DNA of 64,000 nt from Tetrahymena thermophila SB210 (Eukaryota; Ciliophora; Oligohymenophorea; Hymenostomatida; Tetrahymenidae): the NCBI RefSeq assembly GCF_000189635.1, contig NW_002476261.1, forward strand, positions 62,001 to 126,000. The letters are read 5' to 3'. Made by a program: the position numbers and the translations under genes. Positions 36,869 through 50,200 of this stretch are shown here, piece after piece. Under the pieces are notes generated by a model. It made no database searches and was not told the DNA's origin. It saw only the letters and a list, made by a program, of their open reading frames with translations. Numbering within the stretch: the first letter of the stretch is position 1; every line of letters starts with the position of its first letter.

Positions 36869-39800
36869 TTTAGTTTTTAAAGCGCAAAAAAAGGAAGCAA
36901 TGTTAAATAAAATTCCAAATTAAAGTAGTACTATTTGTCCTTATTTTTTGTTTGGAAAAATGAAAATAAGACAGACTCTCAAAAAAAGAAATTGATACCA
37001 ATTTCGTTAAATAGTCTTTCTTTCTTTTATTTCTTTTTTATTGTTTATTTTGATTAGTTATCAGCAATTAATTAATTATTTAACTAAAAATCAATCTTAA
37101 AACAATTAATGATATTTGGTTTTTATCTTATTTTTTTATCTATTTTCTTGATTTTAATTTATAAGCGATTTGATTTTTTTGAAATATTTGTTATTAAAAG
37201 ATAAGCTAATTTATATTCTCTTTATTACATTCGACAGAAATATTACAATTTCGATCGGGTAGTAAATTTAATTACGCATTTCAAAAAAAAATTGGCATTT
37301 CAGAAAATTAAAATGCAAATTTAATAAATTCACTGATTCCCATTATCAAAATCTAATTAAAAATTTGTTAGATCAAATGAATCATTTGGCTTTTATCTAT
37401 TATTTAAGAGCATAAATATATAATTTAATTAATTAATATTGTACGATTTGCATTTTTAAAATAACAAAACTAACTTACATAAGATTCTTTTAATTTCTTT
37501 ACATTCATCTAAATTATGTAATATTAATAATATTACGTTCCTTTATTTTCTTGTAATTAATTTGGCATGATCTCAATTCAAATTAATAACATAAAGAAAT
37601 CATTTAAGTTAATTACACATAAATAGTAACATGAGACCTCACTCAAATTAAAAATATTTTTGATAATCATTGTGATCAAAATATAAACTATTCAAGTATA
37701 ATTGTAAAATGATTTTTCAATTACCAATAAGTGTGATCTACCAAAAAACTTAAATATTAAAAGATTTCCATTTTAAAGCATCAAAAAACAAATAAATAAA
37801 TATTCATATTTAGAATTAAATAATATTAACAATAAAGAAAAACTTATTTAAAAAACACATATTATTAGCTCTTATTAAATAATGCGTAAATTTTTTAATT
37901 TATTTGAGAATAAATCAACTCATAAACCAATTATTTATTTCTAATTATTATAACAAATTTTTTAGATCTGATTTAAACTAATAAAAATTAATCTATTTAA
38001 TTTTGAAAGTTTTTAAAAAAAATAAAATCCTTGATTCATCTTTTTAAGATAAGAAATAAATAAATAAATTATATATTTATTTGACAGATAAAAATTTATT
38101 TAAAAACTTTAATCATGAAACTTAAAGTAGAATATTATAAGTATATTTTGATAGAAGAAAAGTTGTTTTCATTAAAAAATAATATAAACATTTACATTTC
38201 ATTAATTGATTGTATTTTTTCTAAATTGCTTAGTAAAATAAATAAATAAATCTAATCAAATTACAGCTAAATTGACAACTTTTACAAAAAAAAATATTTA
38301 AAACGATTATATTTTGATGCCAAGTAAATAATAAGGCAGGTTAATTTACACAAACAAGTGTAAAATTGATAAAAAATATAATTTTTGTTTTTTGATTTTG
38401 TATACTAACAATATTAATTATACCTTTTTGGTAATAATTGATCTTACTTAGCTTAGGTAAGAACTATTATCTATTAATAGATATAAAGCAATATAAATAA
38501 TAGTAAAAGAATCAACTCTTCTAGAAAATATACAATTTAAAGTAAAATAAGAAACTTGTAAGCTATTTATCTATTATATAATATTCATCCACTTAATTTT
38601 ATATTAACACCACGATCATACTCTTCACACTGAGTAAAAATATATTAGAAAAATAAATTTTTTTATTTCTGTTAATGTACCATAACTTCACTTAATAGAA
38701 AAATATTTGGTAAATTATAGAGGATTAAAAATGTAAAGAATTTTTCTAATAAATTTTAATAATATGAAATGGAGTTAGCTAACATTTTATGAGGTAAGAT
38801 TGAGCTGTTATTAAATATTTTTGAAGATATTTCCTTAAAAAAAGTTGTAGTCTTTCCATTTTAAATTTTCAAAAAATATTAACTGTAAAGAATTCTTTGA
38901 TAATCATTAAATTTTTAAAGAATATTTTCACTTTTTCAATGGATGAAAAATCTTAAAATGAATAGCTGTCAAAATGAACCCACTTAGCACCAAATAATTA
39001 ATAATTCTATTTAATATCATTTTTAAAAATTAAATAAGTGAAGATTGTGCATATTTATTTATTTATATTATAAATATTTCATACAAAGGTGACGTAAATT
39101 TACAAACAAAAATAAAGCTGATGATAAAAATTCATTAGATTTATCAACTCTACTTAATTAAATACATAGAAAATTTTAAACAAAAATACTTTTCTCTGAT
39201 TCTATTAATGAAGATATCTTCAGCTTAAATACCCCAAATGCATACGTTTGGATCAATCACAAAAAAAAATACTTAAAATCTAAATATTAAATCAATCTAC
39301 ATATAATTTGTTAAATTTTTTAATTTTATTCTGACTTAATCAATAAAAAATAGTGATAAATTTATAATTTTATTATCTATTTTAACTGCACTAAATATAT
39401 TAATTATTATTTATGTAATAATCTATTCATAGCACTAGATTAATTACTTCATTTAGTTATATTATTTTTAAAGACTAAATTAAAAAATATTTATTCTCCA
39501 TCCATACAAATTAAATGCTTGAGAACTATTTATTAAAGACTACCTGCTTTATGTAAAAATATTTAAGCAATCTAAAGATGAAAATATATAAAATTCTTTC
39601 CTATAAATCTACATAAAATAATGATCATTTTTATATTTTGTATTAAACATAAAAAATATTAAAATTTTATTTTTATTTTATTTAAAAAAATATATTTTTT
39701 ACCTTTTTTATCTATTCTCTTAACCATTACTTTATAACATTGAATAAAATAATAAAGTCATCTAATAAAAATTCAAGAAAATAAAAGTAATAAATGATTT

Positions 39801-40229
39801 GTTTTCAAAACAAAATATATTCAAAACTCAAAAACCTTAATTAACTTAATTATATATAACTTGATTTAAATGAGCATTATATATTTTTTAAATACATTTT
39901 TATTTCAATACCAATAAATAAAGAAACAATATCCCCTTTACCATTTATTTATATTTTATGTATTTTTTTATCTTTTTAAATTAAGAAATCATGCTCTATC
40001 TGGTTCGAGTAATATATAAGATTAGATTACATTAAATTGTGGAAATTTAGTATTTAAAATAAAAAAATCAATTAAAAATTTTTTTTTTATAAAAAGTTTA
40101 GATGAAAAATCATCAATAAATCTTAAAGGTTTATACTATTTAATAGGTTGAATTGCGAGTGATTAATACTTATACAAAGAATAAATATTTATTAGTGTAT
40201 TTAGTATACAATATTTATTTATTTTTTTA
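36869..40229. other. Intergenic region, no gene supported
   Basis: Between two - strand genes. Very AT-rich. Short TGA-free frames exist (for example from 38764) but are at chance length for this code. No RNA gene or repeat array was recognised. Confidence 0.5.
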
Positions 40230-42154
40230 TCACAAACGCCTAATTTTATTTCTTTCGTTTGCAAGAATATTTTCTGTTATAACTTTGGCAAGATCTGTTT
40301 CACTTAAGTTGGAACCTAAATGAGCTAAGTAGTTGTTTTAATCATCCATTAAATATGTTAATACAGTATGATCGATTGTATAGTTATTTTTCATTTTTCC
40401 TTTGCTGTCCTTACCTCTATTAATTAAAATATATTAATTTACTGAAATCAAATAAATAAAAATAAATAGATTTATTTACCTATCATCTTCAATATCTTCG
40501 TATTCCATCTTGGTTGAATAAATTCTGAATTTCTTCATCATTTCTTTAAGATCTTTATCGTTATTATGCTTGCCAGTTACACCAATGATATCTTTATCAA
40601 AGATGTTTAAGAATGCTTCGATTTTTTCATTAGTATCTCTGTCAGGATCAACACTAACAAAAACTGTCTTAATTTTAAGGTATTTACCTTCAGGAGAGGC
40701 TCTAACTTTTTACAAACCCTTAACTAATTTAATTAAAGAGTTAGGGCAAATATCAGGACAGTTACAGAACCCGAAGTATATTAGGTAATAGGTACCTTTC
40801 AAATTTTCACTTCCGAATGGTTTACCTTTGGTATCAGTTAATTACCAATCACCACCAATGAGTGCCTATATGAAAAAATAATAAATTTTTTTAAATTTGA
40901 GCACAATTTAATTAAAATCAGAATTAAAAATTTTAATTATTAAAAATCTTTAAAAATTCGAATGTAACTAATTTAATTCTAAAAATAAATGTAATTTGCC
41001 TAATATAAATATTTATTTTTTAATCTATAAAAATTCAACATAGAAAAATAATTTAAACTCAGCATTTTCTAAACTTAAATTTGATAATCTTGCAAAGCAA
41101 GAATAAATTTCTAATTCTTCTACTTTTTGAAATTGGAATTTAAAAATAATAGGTAATAATTATATTCATTTTCTCTTTTATTTCTACTGTATTAAAGCTT
41201 TACAGGTAAACTTTGATTATTAATTTATTTCAAATCAATAAAATTTTATTTTTACTGTGTTTTGTGCTATTTTCATATTAATGTAATTGAAATGATAATG
41301 ATCATTTCTAAAATATCTTTTTATTTTTTTATAAGACATTATTTTTTTTTGTTTTGCTTGGTGATTTTAATCTTAGAAATAGATCATTTTTAATATTTTT
41401 AAATAAATAAATTTCTTTAAATTGGCATTTTCTAGATTACTGCTAGCTTTATTTTCTTATTAAAAATAAAGGTATTTGTCTAACTCTTTATATAAACTTT
41501 ATGGATTTCATATTGACATTTTGTTGTTTTTTAAATAAAATAAATATATGCATATCTCATTTTTTTTAAAATAAGCACAATAGCTCTAAATTTTCCATAG
41601 TTTTTTAAATCTCTAAAGAAATTTTTGATAAAATATCTCCTTTTGAAAAGATGGATTTATTTTGAGTAAGATCTAACTGGTTTAAATATAAATTATGTCT
41701 TATTAACATAAATTACCTGTCCCTAAACGTTTGTTTTGATGGATTGAGGATTAGTTTAGCTAGTTTTCTTTTAATGACGCATGGTATTTACTTGCATTAC
41801 CAAATATCCAACAAGAAGACCTAAACTACCAACCAAAAATATGTATAATGAGTTAGCACCAGGTCTATCAAAGGAGCTATCATCTTCTAAATCGGGATCC
41901 TTTTTTTCAGAGGCCTTAAGAGCTTCATCAATTTTAGCGATTTGCTCATCTCTTGATAGATTAGAGAAAGATTTCTTATCTATTTTAGTAAGATCAAGGA
42001 ACTCTCTGTATTTTTCATCTTCAGGCTAATTTGCAAAGGTGTTAATTGATTAGTTAGTTAACTATCTAGCTCTTATGAGTCCCTAATATGAGCTTCTATT
42101 CATAGAAATAGCTCTAGAGAATATAGATTTAACAGAATTTTTCATTAAGAACAT
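40230..42154 (-). CDS. SCO1: SCO1/SCO2-type mitochondrial copper chaperone
   Basis: SCO proteins deliver copper to the CuA site of cytochrome c oxidase in the mitochondrial intermembrane space. Three exons (42154-41717, 40865-40480, 40416-40230) give 337 codons (336 aa), in frame. MFLMKNSVKSIFSRAISMNR is a basic, amphipathic presequence. A single membrane anchor follows (SLYIFLVGSLGLLVGYLVM). The thioredoxin-like domain starts ALIGGDWQLTDTKGKPFGSE. The copper ligands CNCPDIC (the CxxxC motif, in FGFCNCPDICPNSL) are present, and the conserved histidine is in TIDHTVLTYLMD. VFVSVDPDRDT is the usual SCO strand. The end is NKIRRL and TGA. The first intron is unusually long (851 nt). All metal ligands are intact, so it should be functional. 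Confidence 0.93.
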
Positions 42155-42903
42155 TTTATTATGGTATTTTTGAGTTTGAATACACTAGATTTAATATAGT
42201 TAGGTAAAATGGATGCTTTTGCTCTCTTTACTTAATCTAATAATACTGATAAATTTAATAGCTCTTTTTTGATAAAAAATCTTTATATTTAATAAATTTC
42301 AAATCTTTTTCTAGAAAGACTCATTGGTTATTTATAAACTTACTAATTTTTATTAAATTTAAAATTTTAATGATAGACAAAACACAAATAATATTATTAT
42401 TTTATTATAAAATGTATTTTTGGTTATTATTTTAATTAACTATTTTTCTACTGAAAGCAACAATAAAATGTATTTAACTTTGTTTCATTTTATGCTAAGA
42501 TGATAGCAAAGATATATTTTTATGCAATCAGCCTAAAAACTATTGATTTTTAACAAACAAATATAATTTGTAATTATAAAATTTACTTATTAAGTTAATT
42601 TCTAAATAGTCAAGGTTTTTTATTTAATAGGTTTTAGTTTCAAAATTTCACATAAAACACAAAATTTAGCTTTCTTAATATTAAAATATAAATGAACGCA
42701 GGTCGTTTCTTCTTTAAACATGCTACGTAAAGCAATAAATTATATTAATTTTAGCTTAGCTAGATTTTTATAATAGATAAAGCACTTTTTTTAAAATAAT
42801 TGTCTTTCAGAAAAAATGAGAAAATTCTAAAATTAATTCTAATCTAAAAAATAGAAAGGGCATCTAAATATAAAAATCTATGTAACATAAATAATCTTGG
42901 TCT
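42155..42903. promoter_or_regulatory. Divergent intergenic region, SCO1 and small gene
   Basis: Separates the SCO1 start (-) from the small four-exon gene (+), so it should contain both promoters. No specific motif was recognised. Confidence 0.45.
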
Positions 42904-43432
42904 ATGTCAAGCACTTCTTTCATGAAGTAAGCTTTGCCTGCTCCTACTTATTCAAATTATCTTGAGTAAATATAAATTATTTCTATCAAAGTAGAAGATT
43001 AATTTTCAAAATAAAATATCATCAATTAGGAATGCTTTTGCAAAAAGTGAAATCATGCGCAAGACAGCATTGATTAACATGAATACCAATAGAATTTTCT
43101 TAGAGAATGTTCACGAAATGGGCTGCTTCATTGATCAAGATGACTGTAAATATTATTTTTTTGAATAAGCAATACTTGAAAAAAAAAATGAATGAGATTT
43201 TATTAAAACTTTAAATTAAAGCATATCTGAGTAGATCTTTATTTAGATCATAATTTTAAAATATTATAATGATAATTTATTAATTTATTTTATATTTTAT
43301 TAATTAAAGCTGAAGACAATGATGATGACCAGCTGTAATTTTATAAATACTCTTACATATATTTTTTAATTTTATTTAAAATAATTTTTATAATTTAGAT
43401 CAACAATACGAAAGTTGGGCCTTCTCATTTGA
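42904..43432 (+). CDS. Small four-exon gene, 78 aa, unknown function
   Basis: Exons 42904-42965, 43030-43145, 43310-43334 and 43399-43432 join at GT..AG sites into 79 codons ending TGA. The peptide starts MSSTSFMKQALPAPTYSNYL, continues through MRKTALINMNTNRIFLENVH and EMGCFIDQDDSEDNDDDQL, and ends STIRKLGLLI. The exon parts are visibly less AT-rich than the introns, and phases match at all three junctions, which is why I think it is real although it is short. The middle acidic run is the only distinctive composition. No family is recognised. Confidence 0.65.
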
Positions 43433-44240
43433 ATTAGCTAAATAAAAAAGCCTTCAATGAATTTAATTAATTGAATACTTGCATAATCTATCTAGAATAT
43501 TTGATAAATCTAAATAACTATTGTTTAATTTATAGTGAGGGCAAATATAAAATTTATAATAATTAGTAGTGATAATGTATAAAATATGCATAATAAATAT
43601 TTTTTTTTGTTTAAAATGGAATTTCTATTTAAATATTTATTCTAGTTAAAATAAATAAATAAAATAACAACTTGAAAATAAAATAATTTAGTTAGATAAT
43701 TAAATAATTAGTTAGCTAGTAGGATTATAAAAGTTAATAAAAATGTATGTATTTAGTATATTCATATCAAGAGAAAAGATTGATGAAGCTAATGTAGCAA
43801 AATAAGAATAAATAGCTAATTTTATCCTAATAATATGAAAGAAATCAAAATTAAATGATATTAAAAATAGAATGAAAATATAAAAAGATCAATCAAAAGG
43901 TATGTTAAAAACAAACATGCATATAAACAAGCAAACAAACAAATAAATAAATAATTTAGATTGTGCTTGCTTTTATTTATTATTGAAAGTTAATTTTTTA
44001 TATATAATTCTTTGTTTTTATTTGATAACTCTTAATAAAATAGTCATTATTAAAATAAAACAAGTAGAATAACAAAATAAATAGATAGATATTAGGCATA
44101 TCTCTCACTTCAAAATCTAACAAACATAAATAAAAATAGGAAAACCAAAAAAAAAACCAAACAATATTAAAGAATTAAGCAAGCAAGCAAACCAAGCGAA
44201 TTACTTAAATCAATCAAGGTTTCCATATTGAAAGCATAAA
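43433..44240. other. Upstream region of UTP20 gene
   Basis: AT-rich spacer with caaacaaacaaataaataaataa near 43930-43955 and gcaagcaagcaaacc near 44178-44193. It should hold the UTP20 promoter and 5' UTR; nothing else is seen. Confidence 0.5.
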
Positions 44241-47200
44241 ATGGTCAAATTTATTCCCACAAAAAGAACAACAAAGAATTTGTCAGTCGAGGAATTCTGG
44301 CAAGTCAAACAAAAATTAAAACCCAGAGATGCTGAAAAATTAAAAAGACGTGTTTAAGTAGACTTATCAGGTCGTTATAAATTTAAGTCTTTCAAGAAAG
44401 AAATTCAAAACATAGATGTTAGCTTGACTCATTTTATAGACGAAATCAAGCAATAGCCTTATAGTTAAACTGATGATAATTTAGGTTCCTACTTTTTGGA
44501 TGAGCTAGAACTTTAACATGCCAAGTGCAAAACACCATATTATAAAAAATTCTATACATAGGTAGTAGATCTTTCTTAAAGTTTACCTTTAGTCCTCCAT
44601 AACTTGGATTATATAATAAGTCTTATTGTAGACAATTTAAATCTCCCTGAAGTCTCATTACAAGATGTCAAAAAAAATATCAAAGGAGGCAAAAGTAAAT
44701 AAGTTGTTTAATTAGAAGCATCTTTTGATGATGATGATGAAGATGAAGAAGGATAAATGGATGTGGCATAAATTGCATTTGATGAAGAAGAATAAGATGA
44801 TGATGAAGATGACTTAGACGATGCCATAAAGTTAAATTAAGACATGCAAGCATAAGCTAAGTAGCAAATGGAATCTGAAGAAGATCCTGACGTTGCAAAA
44901 GTAAGAAGAAGACTAATGACACCTTATATGCTATAATTACTTCCTGAGATTATCAGAGATTGTTAAGATTTGGCTTACAAGGTATTTATTGATAAGGTCT
45001 TCTTCAGAATCACTGACTTAATTGATTTAAAGAACCTTCCTTAGCTCTAATTAATTTATAAAGTATTAGCTTATTCATTAAAATATTTCTACAGAGAAAT
45101 TTTAAGTAAGTTATTTTATTATCTCATTTTTATTTCAAATACTCTCTAAATTTTATATGATTATCTACTAGCAAGTGAAAGATAAAAGATTTGCATGATC
45201 ATAAACAACAACAATAAAAAAATAATGCAATAATAAAATGATCAGATTAAAAATATTAAAATTAATCAAATAAATATTTGAAAATGTTTTTTTGTTAATA
45301 ATTAGTTTGAATTTTTTTAAATCAAAAGATATTTATTGATTTTATTTATCAATTTATTTTTAAATTAATAGATAACTTTGAAGAATTTTTGGGTTTGTAT
45401 TTCAACAAGCTATTTTTACATAAAAATAAATATGTAAGATAATTTTCTAGTGAGTCCTTCTCGTATATTATTAAAAAAATGACTTAAAAAGAAAGATTGT
45501 AAAAGGTTCCTAAGATTTTCGAAATGATTAGAAATAAATGTGTAGAACTTAGGTAAGAGACTGAATAAGACTAAACATTATAAAAATATAAAGTTCTTTA
45601 GGAGTAGTATTTAAAAGATAGCGTTAGTCATATGTTATTCAGTTGTTTAATTGGTATGCATAGATTCATGACTTATAGAGGCATGGACTAATTCAAAGAA
45701 ATTATTGAAATCATTTTAAGCCAAGGAAAGGACAATAATGATATCCAGTATGTTTTAGGCTAATATCTCGAATATTCATACAAGCATTTTACAATTGAGT
45801 AACAAGCAGATAAATTGTGCTTTAACCTAACTGATCTTTTTAATGCATTGAGTTTAATTCTTTCTAAAAATGTTACTGTTGATTAAGAAGGATTTTCTCT
45901 TATATTAAGAAATATTTGCTCAAAGATTATCGATTTCCTTGATTATAAAGACGCTATTAATTTGGATGAAAAGAATGCTCCTCACATTATTGAAATGCTT
46001 AGAGTTATGATTGATTATCAAAATAAGTATCCAGATCAATAGTTAAAAAATAGTATTTCTGGTTCTATTGGTAGACTTTTTAAGAGGGGATTCAGCTCTT
46101 ATTCTTCAAGCATTCTTACACCAGAAGTCAATGATTTCTTACTTGAAAAGTTAAGCATTTTAGAGACATTTGAGTTCTTTAAATTACTCATTTTCCCCTA
46201 TGAAGGTAAAAAAGAAGACGTTGACAGAGCTTATACTTTCGAAGAAGGCATCTACGACTATTGTTTGATTTTAGCTTTCCGTCATATTGACAAGTTATTC
46301 GAAAGACGAGCTGCTGATGATAAAGAAGATGTCCAAAAAACTCTCCACTGCATGTTCTTTATGATGACTATGATACATGAATAAAGTTTTTCTTATAAAA
46401 AATTATAGCTTAAAAGTTCTTAAGTTCTTTTAAATGTTGCATTAAATAAACTTTAAAACTTACTTGAAAATTATATTTCCTATTTAAATAACCCAAGTCC
46501 TGCTAAAGAATAAATTACTGAAGCCAAAAGATGTTACAGAGAAATGATCATCTTTACAAAATTATCACAATTTTCTGATTTCAAGAGCCAAGAATTAATT
46601 AATAAGTATGAATAGTTAATTAAAATAATAAATACTTAACTTCAATAGAAGAGTGAAGAGTTAGGCACATAGGATTTTGAAGAAGACAAATTTATTGATT
46701 CAAACGAATTATATAATTTCCGTGAAAGTATAGTTAAGAAGTACGAGTTGAAGAGCTCAATAGTTAACTCTACCTAAAAACTTTCACTCTTAAAAAGCGA
46801 AATGCTCATATATGTCAGCTCTAATCTTTAGGAAAAAACAAATGAATAATTAATTGCATTTGAAATTTCATATTTAAATAAATATGTTGAAAATCCTAAT
46901 TACTTAAAGAACTTCGCAATTTTCTTGTAAAACACAAAGAGAAAATTAACAGTCGATGAGCATGAGTAGTTCTTCTATCAACTTTGTCGTAACTTAAGAA
47001 GCAAATACACCGAAACAAGACTCGCTTCACTTTAAGTTTTAAATTTATTCTAAAAATTAGAGTATCTGCAAGTTAATGTTTAATCTAATAATGAAACTAT
47101 TCCTTCTGTTTTAAGAGGAGAGATCAATATGATTGAAATGCTGCTCTATATATAAAACTAAATTCCTTCTATTGACAACGAAAGAAACATCAAGTTAGAA

Positions 47201-50200
47201 CTAATGAGAATGAAAACAAACGCATACGCTTATCCACCTATTTATCATTATTTATTATTTAACTTCTGTCTTGGTTATATGTTTGTTAGATTTGCTCTCT
47301 TATGGCCTATTACTAAAGAAATTATTACCCACTTATTCAATCTTAGGAAGCACCCTCATATTCCTTATATCTTCTTGAATATGTTGGCATATTACAACTA
47401 TTAATTATCTCCATAATTCATAAGCAAATATAATAATGCTGATTAGCTCTTTGAAGACATTGAAGAAAACGAGGAAGAGGAGGATGATGAAGAAGAAGAA
47501 AATGAAGATGAATAAGGTGATAATTAGTAAAACAATAACAAAATGGAAATCGAATTACAATAAGGAGAATCTGACTTCTTTGATAGTCTTTTTAACGATT
47601 ATTATTTATTTGAAGGAGATGTTATTGAAAATAAACTAGTGTTTGAGAATGTGTTCAAGGCTTTGAGTGAAAGTAAAAGGGAATCAATTGATGCAATAGT
47701 AAAATAATAAATAATTTGCCTCATGAAACAATTCTTTGAAAATGAACACCGTGAAATCGAGTTCATAATATAAGATTACTAATAATTAACTGAATTATAA
47801 ATTGTATCACGCTAGTTAGATAACTAGATAGCAATTAACAAGAATTTATATGTCAAATACACTCATTTTTTATAAATTTTTATCAACTTCATTAGTGTTA
47901 AAGACATTGAAAAATAACACTTCTATGAAATATTCCTTGAATTATTACGTAAGAACAAGGAAAATATTTAATAATTAGCACTTGACTGCATTTTGAAATT
48001 TGAAAAGGCTTCATTACATAAATACCAATAAAGTCTTAAGTAATTAACAAAGAAGGAAAACTTGCGTAGAGAAATGCTCAACCTTAATTTAAATAGAGAC
48101 TCTAAGTAAATAGAAGATAGTCACAGAGTTGATGTTATTCCTGTTATTATCAACATTTTGTATCCTCACTTATTTACCAAAAAAGGCAGTCATCATAAAT
48201 CAAAGAAACATAGTGAATTATAACGTAATGTAATTTACGGTTTCTTTTCTTCCCTCTAGCCTAATGAATTAGGGTATGTCATCGATTTAGTATTTAAGAA
48301 TTTCCATATTCCTGACTTCACAAATGATTCAGTTATTCTTACTAACTAAAAAGAGCTTTTACAACTTCATTTGAATAAAATTTCTCAATTCAATATCAAC
48401 ATTAAGAATATGATGTAAAAGTTAGGTTTGTTGCTTAAACCTTTCTTCAATCGTATTTTTAATTATCTTTTGTCTCTATTCAGCTCTTGTCAAACCTTAA
48501 AGAGTTAGATTAAGTAGGCTAAAAATAATCAATAAATGTTTGAATCTGAAGAAAACAAAGTAAATCGTATTTATAAATCAGTCAAGAAATTACAAAAGCA
48601 AGCCCTCGAAAGATATAGTGAGATTTGCCGCAGATATCGCAATCAATTGAGTGGATCATAAGATTTTGTTGAAAATTTCTTGTAAATTATGGATAATAAG
48701 ATTTAAATGCTTCGTTAAGACACTGTAACTAGTGTGCCAGGTGTTCTAAAAATTATGAGTATTTGGTCATAAGACTCTTAATTCTATTAATACTTCTTGA
48801 AATACGAATATATTATCCCAATTTTGATATCTCTTTACAATAGAGAAAAAATAAATGTTTAAATTATTTAGCTTGTACACAATATCTTTTCTCAGCTTTT
48901 AGGCATTCAATCAAGCATCGATAAGAAAAATAAATCTGAAGAAGAAATGGAAGAAGAGGAAGAAGATGAAGAAAATGGTATTGAAGATGATGATGAAGAT
49001 ATTGATAGTGAAGATTAAGATGAAATGGATGTCGAAGAAGATGAAGATTTTGATGAAAAAAATAATTAGTAATTAAAGATTACTAAATCCATTATGAAAA
49101 CTACAAAGGGAGCCTCTGCTGACCAAGATGTGAAATAGAAAATCAGCGAATTTATGAAATAACATTACAACTCTTTGTTAGAAAGCATGTATTCTTATCT
49201 TGAATTTAATCTTGCTCCTAGTTAATTGATCAAAAGAAACAAACAAAAGAAAATTGATTCATTGAGTCTTGAAATCATTGATCATATCAGTTCTAATATT
49301 GAGTCAATTGAAGAAAGTTTGAGTTTTAAGTATTTAAATTACTTCATCAAATTCCTTGATGCTGCAAATGTCAAAAAACTTAAAGATGTTGCATCTACTC
49401 CTTCTACATCAAGTACCGAAGAAAATAGTAATAAGAAAGGAAAAACTAGACAATAAGAGTTAGGCGATAAGTTTAATATTTTCTACAAAGTTTTAAGCAT
49501 AAATAATAACTTTTTAAGACTAAATAAAGACAATACATCCTTTTATAAACCATTTATTAGCATTTTACCTTTCACTTAGTCTGAAGAATTCAAAAAACTT
49601 GCAGTCAAGTGTATTACTTCTCTCAAGCTACCTTTCCACAATGATTAAATCATTGAAGTACTTTAAGATATGTCAGTATTTGAAAGAACGATGAAACAAA
49701 CCTTGAACTACGATAAATTCCTTGACGCTGTCTATAAGGTAATATACTTTTTAATTTTAATTTCAATATTTACTATTTAATAATTTAGGTTAATACTGAG
49801 TACATGAAAGAATGGTTTAAAGGAGATTTAAGATGTGTAGAGACTTACTTTATGATGTTAATGAGTTCATGTGCTGACTCAGAAATGAGTGTCAGAATGG
49901 CCATTAATAGCTCATTTGATACTCTATTCAAGCTAATTACTGAAAATCAAGAAAACCTCTCAGAAGAAAATATTCAAACAATAAAAGCCTATTTATTCTT
50001 CAAGCTTTTACCTTTTGTCGCTAAAGAACTTAGAAAAACAAAGGATGAATATGTTGTCAAAAATGTTATTCAAATACTCAAGCTTTATTTGTAATTCATT
50101 CCCTCAATCAAGGTAATTTTAATTATTTAATAATTTTAGATGTATTTCCACCTTATCCTTTATATACATATTTATTTATTCAAAACTTTGATAAAAAATC

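Noticed and set aside
38764-38943. TGA-free 60-codon frame (MKWSQLTFYE)
   Set aside because: At chance length for a code with only TGA as stop in AT-rich DNA; composition resembles spacer.
39985-40030. tRNA-like ggttcgag block
   Set aside because: No paired acceptor, anticodon or D arms could be drawn around it.
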